A program made the position numbers and the translations under genes. From NCBI GenBank assembly GCA_045541355.1, contig JAZQIW010000115.1, forward strand, positions 1 to 7,779: 7,779 bases of DNA, written 5' to 3'. The notes below the pieces were generated by a model. It worked only from the letters and a program-made list of their open reading frames with translations. It did no database searches and was not told the DNA's origin. Of this stretch, positions 1-4,506 are shown piece after piece (within the stretch, counting starts at the first letter, position 1; each line of letters begins with the position of its first letter). The stretch is from UMGS1387 sp045541355. GTDB lineage: Bacteria; Bacillota; Clostridia; Oscillospirales; CAG-382.

Positions 1-45
1 TTCAAATTCCGAAAGAAAAGTTGACAATTTGAAAGTTCTTTGCGA

Positions 46-63
46 GCTTTCTTTCAAGAAAGC
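46..63. repeat. Short palindrome just downstream of birA
   Basis: The arms GCTTTCTT and AAGAAAGC form a perfect 18-bp palindrome starting 17 bp beyond the birA stop codon. Read on the minus strand it is followed, after a short gap, by GCAAAGAAC. That resembles the hairpin-then-GCAAAAAAG layout of the two longer repeats at 3034-3090 and 6745-6801. It may be a shorter relative of that family. There is no U-run after it on the minus strand, so it is a poor intrinsic terminator for birA. Confidence 0.45.
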
Positions 64-80
64 GAAAAAACAACCACATG

Positions 81-866
81 TCACTTCACTCTTATGGTAA
101 TTTCACCGCCGCAGAGTTTTCTGGTACAGCCATCCTCGGTACGCACGAGAAGAGAGCCGTCATCGCAAATATCGAGAGCTGCGGCGCGGATAGAGGCATC
201 TTCTGCCACAATACTGATTTCGCGGCCGATAACCACCGAGCGTCTGCGGTATTCATCAAGAGCCACAGTATCGGAGAAGTTTTCACCGAACACCCTTTCA
301 AATTCGCAAAGAATATTACTGCAAAGGGTATATTTATCGTATTCTTTTTTAGTAATATCGAAAATAGACGTAACATTATGGCGCAAATCCTTCGGGAGCT
401 TTGACACGTCAAGCTTCATATTAATGCCGATTCCTGCCACAACATATTTTTCTCCATCGCCTGCCGTAAATCTCTCGCAGAGAATTCCGCAGAGCTTTTT
501 TGAGCCGAAATAAACATCATTAACCCATTTTATACCCACGCCGTTATTATTATTTGTGCCCGTAAGAGCATCAATGGCTCTGCATACACAAAGGCTGAGC
601 TTTGCGGTGAAAAGGCTATCATTACATATTTTCTCATCCTTAATGAGAAGGCTCATATAAAGCCCGGAGTCTTTGGGTGAATAAAAGCTCTTTCCCTGAC
701 GTCCCCTGCCGCCAAGCTGTTCATGGGCAATTACAAGATGGCCGTCGGGCAGAACATCACAATGCTCTTTGACATAATTGTTTGTAGAATCTATACTGAC
801 AAGCACGCTATAACTTTTTGCCAAGCCTTTACAGGGACACATTTCCAGCTCTTTCAGATTCTTCAC
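81..866 (-). CDS. birA: Biotin--[acetyl-CoA-carboxylase] ligase (BirA without HTH)
   Basis: This enzyme activates biotin as biotinyl-AMP and transfers it to the acceptor lysine of biotin-dependent carboxylases in the cytoplasm. Visible family marks are GGRGRQGKS (about residues 52-60, biotinyl-AMP loop), KWVND (113-117, the usual KWPND with Val for Pro), KKLCGIL (123-129, catalytic lysine) and GIGIN (145-149). A small C-terminal domain follows with VVIGREI and DGSLLV. The N-terminal DNA-binding HTH of E. coli BirA is absent, so it is a ligase only, and about 261 aa suits that class. The GTG at 866 was chosen as start because GGAGGTGG lies just upstream of it. The longer reading from an ATG at 932 would begin inside the promoter's -35 box, and the ATG at 881 has no ribosome binding site. 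It diverges from asnA. The enzyme assignment is firm; the start is well supported. Confidence 0.93.
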   Translation of the reverse strand: MKNLKELEMCPCKGLAKSYSVLVSIDSTNNYVKEHCDVLPDGHLVIAHEQLGGRGRQGKSFYSPKDSGLYMSLLIKDEKICNDSLFTAKLSLCVCRAIDALTGTNNNNGVGIKWVNDVYFGSKKLCGILCERFTAGDGEKYVVAGIGINMKLDVSKLPKDLRHNVTSIFDITKKEYDKYTLCSNILCEFERVFGENFSDTVALDEYRRRSVVIGREISIVAEDASIRAAALDICDDGSLLVRTEDGCTRKLCGGEITIRVK

Positions 867-903
867 GACGCCACCTCCCATTTTCAAAAATTTACCAACT
901 GTA

Positions 904-932
904 ATTCTACAACAAATTTGCCAATATGTCAA
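904..932 (-). promoter_or_regulatory. Sigma-A promoter of birA
   Basis: On the minus strand a perfect -35 TTGACA (932-927) is separated by 17 bp from TAGAAT (909-904). Transcription would start near 897, about 30 nt before the GTG at 866. An 11-bp direct repeat, TTGGYAAATTT on the minus strand (924-914 and 898-888), brackets the -10 box with a 26-bp period. It could be an operator or chance. Confidence 0.8.
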
Positions 933-999
933 GTTTTTTGAGATATTTGCCTCATTTTAGGACATATTGCTAATTTTTTATCAAGAGCGAAAAAAACAC

Positions 1000-1028
1000 T
1001 TGCATACCTGCTTCATTTATGCTAAACT
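1000..1028 (+). promoter_or_regulatory. Probable asnA promoter (extended -10)
   Basis: TTGCAT (1000-1005) and TAAACT (1023-1028) are 17 bp apart, and a TG at 1020-1021 gives an extended -10. The predicted leader is only about 30 nt, so there is no room for a T-box or other large leader RNA. The hexamers are weaker than those of the divergent birA promoter. TATAAA at 1029-1034 is an alternative -10 without a good -35. Confidence 0.55.
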
Positions 1029-1063
1029 TATAAAGGAAATTTTTTTGTCAGGAGTGTGAGACA

Positions 1064-2062
1064 ATGTACCAATCCATACTTAGCGTAAAGGATACGCAGG
1101 TTGCCATAAAGGCATGCAAGGATTATTTTGAAAGAGAGCTTGCTTTTTCTCTCAATCTTACAAGAGTATCAGCCCCACTTTTTGTTACTCCCGAATCAGG
1201 TCTCAACGATGCACTCAACGGCACCGAACGTCCCGTTCAGTTTGACATTCTCGAAACCGGAAAAGATGTGCAGATTGTTCAGTCGCTTGCCAAGTGGAAG
1301 AGATTTGCCCTCGGCAAATACGGTTTTTTGCCCCGTGAAGGACTTTACACCGACATGAATGCCATTCGCCGTGACGAAGAAACAGATGCAATCCATTCTC
1401 TCTATGTTGACCAATGGGACTGGGAAAGGGTTATCAACAAAGAGGACAGAACAATTGAAACCTTAAAGAAAACAGTAAAGAAAATATACCGTGTTCTAAA
1501 AAGCACAGAGCAGCATATGTCCTACAACTTCCCTTCTCTTGCCAAGGAATATGAAAAGTGTCCTCTCCCCGAGGAAATCACCTTCATAACAACCCAGGAG
1601 CTTGAGGATATGTATCCCAATCTCACCTCAAAGGAAAGAGAAAATGCTATAACGCGTGAGAAGGGTGCGGTTTGTCTTATGCAAATCGGCGGTGCTTTGA
1701 AATCAGGCAAAAAGCATGACGGAAGAAGCCCCGACTACGACGACTGGACAATGAACTGCGACATTCTTCTTTGGTATCCCGTCCTCGACATCGCCCTTGA
1801 AATTTCCAGCATGGGTATAAGGGTTGACGAGGAGGCGCTTGACAGGCAGCTCAAAATTTCGGGCTGTGATGACAGAAGAAATCTTGCCTTCCACAAGGCA
1901 ATCCTTGAAGGAAAGCTCCCCTACACAATCGGAGGCGGCATAGGTCAGTCAAGGCTCTGTATGTTCTATCTTCGCAAGGTTCACATCGGCGAAGTTCAGG
2001 CATCGGTATGGCCCGATGAAAAGGTGAAGGCTCTTGAACAGCAAGGCATTACTTTGTTATAA
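1064..2062 (+). CDS. asnA: Aspartate--ammonia ligase (asparagine synthetase A)
   Basis: AsnA makes asparagine from aspartate, ammonia and ATP through an aspartyl-AMP intermediate, using ammonia rather than glutamine. The 332-aa length matches the family (about 330 aa). The protein is related to the catalytic core of class II aminoacyl-tRNA synthetases. Visible marks are the N-terminal SILSVKDTQ segment, LGKYGFLPREGLYTDMNAIR (about 83-102, motif-2-like region), DGRSPDYDDW (219-228) and the C-terminal TIGGGIGQSRLCM (288-300, motif-3-like arginine). A CAGGAG ribosome binding site sits 9 nt before the ATG. The last codons (TTA-TAA) overlap a consensus -10 box that probably serves fba. No intrinsic terminator follows; a heptamer repeat begins at the stop codon itself. 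It may therefore be partly read through into fba. Identification is firm. Confidence 0.96.
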   Translation: MYQSILSVKDTQVAIKACKDYFERELAFSLNLTRVSAPLFVTPESGLNDALNGTERPVQFDILETGKDVQIVQSLAKWKRFALGKYGFLPREGLYTDMNAIRRDEETDAIHSLYVDQWDWERVINKEDRTIETLKKTVKKIYRVLKSTEQHMSYNFPSLAKEYEKCPLPEEITFITTQELEDMYPNLTSKERENAITREKGAVCLMQIGGALKSGKKHDGRSPDYDDWTMNCDILLWYPVLDIALEISSMGIRVDEEALDRQLKISGCDDRRNLAFHKAILEGKLPYTIGGGIGQSRLCMFYLRKVHIGEVQASVWPDEKVKALEQQGITLL

Positions 2063-2063
2063 T
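2034..2063 (+). promoter_or_regulatory. Candidate fba promoter P1 inside the asnA 3' end
   Basis: TTGAAC (2034-2039) lies 18 bp from a perfect TATAAT (2058-2063). A TG at 2055-2056 creates an extended -10. The -10 contains the asnA stop codon. Transcripts would start near 2070, inside the heptamer array, and give fba a leader of about 100 nt carrying most of the repeat. Confidence 0.5.
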
Positions 2064-2116
2064 GCAAAATGCAAAATGCAAAATGAAAAATGAAAAATGC
2101 AGAATGCAGAATGAAT
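2061..2116 (+). repeat. Eight tandem 7-bp repeats (AATGMAR)
   Basis: Eight contiguous heptamers run without interruption: AATGCAA three times, AATGAAA twice, AATGCAG twice, then AATGAAT. The array starts within the asnA stop codon and is flanked by the identical octamer GTTATAAT at 2056-2063 and 2119-2126. It has no coding content. Tandem heptamers of this composition occur in intergenic DNA of various bacteria. Both slippage and insertion could explain this copy. Confidence 0.9.
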
Positions 2117-2120
2117 TGGT

Positions 2121-2126
2121 TATAAT
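2121..2126 (+). promoter_or_regulatory. Second -10 candidate for fba (P2)
   Basis: This perfect TATAAT lies directly after the heptamer array. At 17-bp spacing the -35 position (2098-2103) falls inside the array and reads TGCAGA, which is poor. It would be active only with help from an activator, or it may be a copy of the P1 -10 created together with the array. Confidence 0.3.
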
Positions 2127-2172
2127 AGAATTACAATAAAAAAATATCATACAAAAAACGGAGGAAATCAAA

Positions 2173-3036
2173 ATGTTAGTTTCTGCAAAGGAAATGTTGA
2201 CCAAGGCAAAGGAAGGACACTACGCTGTCGGTCAGTTCAACATCAACAATTTAGAGTGGACAAAGGCTATTCTTCTCACAGCCGAAGAAAACAAGTCTCC
2301 CGTTATCCTCGGTGTATCCGAGGGTGCAGGCAAGTACATGTGCGGCTACACAACAGTAGTCGGCATGGTTAACGGCATGATAAAGGAGCTCGGCATCACA
2401 GTTCCCGTTGCTCTCCACCTCGACCACGGCTCTTATGAGGGTGCTCTCAAGTGCATCGAAGCAGGCTTCTCATCCGTAATGTTCGACGGTTCTCACTACC
2501 CCATCGAAGAAAACATCGCAAAGACAACAGAGCTTGTTAAAATCTGCAACGAAAAGGGTCTCTCCCTTGAAGCAGAAGTAGGTGCTATCGGCGGCGAAGA
2601 AGACGGCGTTGTGGGTGCAGGCGAATGTGCAGATCCCGCAGAATGCAAGATGATTGCAGACCTCGGCGTTACAATGCTCGCAGCAGGTATCGGCAACATC
2701 CACGGCAAGTACCCCGAAAACTGGGCAGGTCTTTCCTTTGAAACACTCGCTGCAGTTTCCGAAGCTGTCGGCGATATGCCTCTCGTTCTCCACGGCGGTA
2801 CAGGTATTCCCGAGGACATGATCAAGAAGGCAATTTCCCTTGGCGTTTCCAAGATCAACGTTAACACAGAATGTCAGCTTTCCTTCGCTGCTGCTACAAG
2901 AAAGTACATCGAAGAAGGCAAGGACCTTATCGGCAAGGGCTTTGACCCCAGAAAGGTACTCGCTCCCGGCTTTGAAGCTATCAAGGCTACTGTTAAGGAA
3001 AAGATGGAACTCTTTGGTTCTGTAAACAAGGCGTAA
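2173..3036 (+). CDS. fba: Class II fructose-1,6-bisphosphate aldolase
   Basis: This zinc-dependent glycolytic/gluconeogenic enzyme reversibly splits fructose-1,6-bisphosphate into dihydroxyacetone phosphate and glyceraldehyde-3-phosphate. At 287 aa it has the usual length. Metal and catalytic residues are visible: LHLDHG (81-86, with catalytic Asp84 and zinc ligand His85), LEAEVG (132-137, Glu ligand region), GNIHGKYP (174-181, His177) and LHGGTG (206-211, His207). The phosphate-binding NVNTE (229-233) follows. A GGAGG ribosome binding site lies 8 nt before the ATG. Tagatose-bisphosphate aldolase (GatY/KbaY) is the main alternative in this fold, but no tagatose or galactitol genes are nearby, so a housekeeping aldolase is more likely. 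The stop codon is the first base triplet of a 57-bp palindromic repeat, and a rho-independent terminator follows about 100 bp later. Confidence 0.94.
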   Translation: MLVSAKEMLTKAKEGHYAVGQFNINNLEWTKAILLTAEENKSPVILGVSEGAGKYMCGYTTVVGMVNGMIKELGITVPVALHLDHGSYEGALKCIEAGFSSVMFDGSHYPIEENIAKTTELVKICNEKGLSLEAEVGAIGGEEDGVVGAGECADPAECKMIADLGVTMLAAGIGNIHGKYPENWAGLSFETLAAVSEAVGDMPLVLHGGTGIPEDMIKKAISLGVSKINVNTECQLSFAAATRKYIEEGKDLIGKGFDPRKVLAPGFEAIKATVKEKMELFGSVNKA

Positions 3037-3090
3037 CTTACTTTTTTCTTTGATAAAAAGAAAAAAGTAAGCAAAAAAGAAAATGATTTA
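3034..3090 (+). repeat. Stop-linked palindromic repeat, copy A
   Basis: The repeat begins with the TAA of fba. It contains a perfect 15-bp inverted repeat (arms 3037-3051 and 3057-3071, loop GATAA), then GCAAAAAAGAAAATGATTTA. It matches copy B at 6745-6801 in 55 of 57 positions by eye. Both copies sit at the stop codon of a plus-strand gene. The hairpin is AT-rich, without a U-run, and might protect the 3' end of the mRNA. Confidence 0.9.
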
Positions 3091-3115
3091 GCACCAACGC
3101 TTTTAATGGTGCTAA
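3088..3115 (+). repeat. Second hairpin after fba
   Basis: The arms TTAGCACCA (3088-3096) and TGGTGCTAA (3107-3115) form a perfect 9-bp stem with a 10-nt loop. It overlaps the last three bases of repeat copy A. No U-run follows, so it is not a terminator by itself. Confidence 0.6.
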
Positions 3116-3142
3116 GTCAATCATATTTGCTCGAATACAGTC

Positions 3143-3179
3143 AATCCCCGACACCAAACAACGGCGTAGGGGATTTTTT
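3143..3179 (+). terminator. Rho-independent terminator of fba
   Basis: The arms AATCCCC (3143-3149) and GGGGATT (3169-3175) are extended inside by ACACC/GGCGT with one mismatch. The stem is followed by a T-run (3174-3179). This would end transcription from fba. On the other strand the stem lies just past the Nudix gene but lacks a good U-run there. Confidence 0.8.
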
Positions 3180-3205
3180 AATACTCTTTGTAGATGAATT
3201 GGGAT

Positions 3206-3670
3206 TTATTCAGTTATTTCAGGATCTCCTATTTCTTCATTTCCTAAGTAAACCCGATACTCTTTTCCTTCGTAAAGGTTCATAATTTGTCTACGTAGTT
3301 TGGAGGGGTATAACGGTGACGTATTTAGTGTTTTGATGTCTATCCAGTCATACCCAATTTGATTTGTATCACTTTGTATGATAGCATTTTCGATTATTCC
3401 CTTATATTCACACAAAAACACAAGGTCAACACGATGGAAGTTTTCTCCATATAATCCTTCTATTACAAACACCAAGTCTTTTACCTCTACACGCACCCCA
3501 ATTTCTTCGGCAACTTCTCGGCAAACTGCATCCGGCAAGAGTTCCTCTGCATCTTGACCGCCACCCGGCATAATATACCATTCTTCTTTTCCATCGTTAA
3601 TTTTTACTACCAGCATTTTATCATTTTTAATAATCAATGCTTTTGCTGCATTTCTTACCAATCTTCCCAT
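3206..3670 (-). CDS. Nudix hydrolase
   Basis: Nudix enzymes hydrolyse nucleoside diphosphates linked to another group. The substrate here cannot be told from sequence. The full Nudix box is present with correct spacing: Gly37, Glu43, then REVAEEIGV (51-59), whose glutamates bind the catalytic metal. The protein is 154 aa, a normal single-domain length. The N-terminal beta strands (ALIIKNDKMLVVK) and the WYIMPGGG run before the box also fit. The start at 3670 has GAGGTGA about 8 nt upstream. It lies 44 bp downstream of the chimeric exporter/acetyltransferase pseudogene on the same strand. No separate promoter was seen in that gap, so it may depend on the pseudogene's promoter. Family assignment is firm; specific function is unknown. 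Confidence 0.9.
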   Translation of the reverse strand: MGRLVRNAAKALIIKNDKMLVVKINDGKEEWYIMPGGGQDAEELLPDAVCREVAEEIGVRVEVKDLVFVIEGLYGENFHRVDLVFLCEYKGIIENAIIQSDTNQIGYDWIDIKTLNTSPLYPSKLRRQIMNLYEGKEYRVYLGNEEIGDPEITE

Positions 3671-3714
3671 AGTTTATCACCTCTGCAAGTTCATTAATTC
3701 TTTTATCTATCCAT

Positions 3715-4113
3715 TTATAATTTTTCGTCAAACTTCCTATCCTTAAAATAATACTCCCTATCGTGTTCACCAATTTCTCTGAGGACTCTGCAAGGATTAC
3801 CGACAGCAACAACATTTGCAGAGTTTGTCATGGTTATACCGAGCATCAAAAGTATTGGGGCAAGTATATCGAGAACAACCATTGCAACGGTATACGGCAG
3901 CTCTTTTTTTGTCAGATATTCAGCCTGCTTCTTGTCTTTACCACTATTAATCAGACCGTACACTAACATTCCTACGCCCGCTCCGAGGTATAGAAACGCC
4001 GCCATCACGGCAGGTGCGGCAAAGTCAAGCATAAGCTTTGAAAAGGGAACATTTATTGCATATAAAGCGGCGGCAAGTATTGCGAAAACGACCGCCGTTT
4101 TCTTTGTATTCAT
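3715..4113 (-). pseudogene. Chimeric remnant: EamA/DMT exporter N-terminus fused to hexapeptide acetyltransferase C-terminus
   Basis: From the ATG at 4113, about 100 residues read as the start of an EamA-domain drug/metabolite transporter, with three hydrophobic segments (beginning TAVVFAILAA, PAVMAAFLYL and LPYTVAMVVL). A normal transporter has about ten such segments. The reading frame switches near base 3813 to VVAVGNPCRVLREIGEHDRE-YYFKD, which resembles the C-terminal tail of LacA/Maa sugar O-acetyltransferases (a G-x-PA-x-VIREI...YYFKD type ending). The two parts are unrelated families, so an in-frame deletion or recombination joined them. AAGGAG lies 8 nt before the ATG at 4113. The upstream in-frame ATG at 4149 is rejected because it overlaps the -10 box. 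The product lacks an acetyltransferase active site and most of the transporter, so loss of function is expected. Confidence 0.8.
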
Positions 4114-4147
4114 CTTCTTCGACTCCTTTGAGACAGAGCTTTTATTC

Positions 4148-4176
4148 ATTATACAACAGCATCATAAAAACATCAA
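4148..4176 (-). promoter_or_regulatory. Promoter of the exporter remnant / Nudix unit
   Basis: On the minus strand TTGATG (4176-4171) and a perfect TATAAT (4153-4148) are 17 bp apart. Transcription would start near 4141, about 28 nt before the ATG at 4113. The promoter is intact although the gene behind it is truncated. Its -35 is only about 20 bp from the -35 of the divergent cad promoter. Confidence 0.65.
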
Positions 4177-4194
4177 GTTTTTTCACAAAATCCA

Positions 4195-4223
4195 TTGACA
4201 AATCAAGATTTCGGTCATATAAT
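4195..4223 (+). promoter_or_regulatory. Consensus sigma-A promoter of the metal-resistance operon
   Basis: TTGACA (4195-4200) and TATAAT (4218-4223) match the consensus at all 12 positions with the ideal 17-bp spacing. Such a strong promoter normally needs a repressor. The operator directly downstream and the ArsR gene at the end of the operon provide that. The start site is expected near 4230. Confidence 0.9.
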
Positions 4224-4232
4224 AAAACAAAC

Positions 4233-4252
4233 GATTGAATAATCGTTCAATC
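4233..4252. promoter_or_regulatory. ArsR/SmtB-type operator
   Basis: The arms GATTGAA (4233-4239) and TTCAATC (4246-4252) flank a 6-bp centre, giving the TGAA-N6-TTCA core typical of ArsR/SmtB/CadC family sites. It lies over the first transcribed bases of the operon, where bound repressor would block RNA polymerase. The likely binder is the ArsR-family protein encoded at 6385-6747. Confidence 0.75.
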
Positions 4253-4279
4253 ATATGTTTTCAAAAAGGAGAAATACAG

Positions 4280-4498
4280 ATGAAAAAGAAATACAATATT
4301 GAAGTAGACTGTGCAAGCTGTGCCGAAAAGATGGAAGAGGCATCAGGCAAGGTTACGGGTGTTGAAAGCTGCATCGTCAGCTTTATGGCGCAGAAAATGA
4401 CGGTGGAATTTGAAGAGGGTGCCGACGAGAAAGCGGTAATGAGTGAGATTCTCAAGGTGTGCAAAAAGATAGAGCGTGACTGTGAGATAGAGTTTTAG
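4280..4498 (+). CDS. Stand-alone heavy-metal-associated (HMA) domain protein
   Basis: This 72-residue protein is a single HMA domain (ferredoxin-like beta-alpha-beta-beta-alpha-beta fold). Its metal-binding loop is DCASCAEKM with Cys11 and Cys14. The acidic residue just before the first Cys (DCxxC, rather than MTCxxC of copper chaperones) is typical of Zn/Cd/Pb-type domains such as that of ZntA. AAGGAG lies 8 nt before the ATG at 4280. A longer reading from TTG at 4235 would start inside the operator and is rejected. It is the first gene of the operon, and its stop codon is 8 nt before the ATPase start, whose own N-terminal HMA is missing. It probably delivers metal to, or senses metal for, that ATPase. 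Confidence 0.9.
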   Translation: MKKKYNIEVDCASCAEKMEEASGKVTGVESCIVSFMAQKMTVEFEEGADEKAVMSEILKVCKKIERDCEIEF

Positions 4499-4506
4499 GT
4501 GAGTGT

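Noticed and set aside
867..932. Longer birA starting at ATG 932 or ATG 881
   Set aside because: ATG 932 lies in the -35 box of a perfect promoter and ATG 881 has no ribosome binding site. The GGAGGTGG motif points to GTG 866.
1029..1063. T-box or other amino-acid-sensing leader for asnA
   Set aside because: The leader is only about 30 nt and has no T-box consensus or terminator.
2061..2116. CRISPR-like array
   Set aside because: The units are 7 bp, contiguous and without spacers, so this is a simple tandem repeat.
3627..3815. 62-aa minus-strand frame between the exporter remnant and the Nudix gene
   Set aside because: It overlaps both in another frame, has no ribosome binding site and shows no recognisable family.
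4114..4149. Upstream ATG at 4149 for the exporter remnant
   Set aside because: It overlaps the -10 TATAAT of the promoter, so it would not be transcribed, and it has no ribosome binding site.
4235..4279. N-terminal extension of the HMA protein from TTG 4235
   Set aside because: It would start inside the operator palindrome. The ATG at 4280 has AAGGAG at ideal spacing and gives a complete HMA domain.
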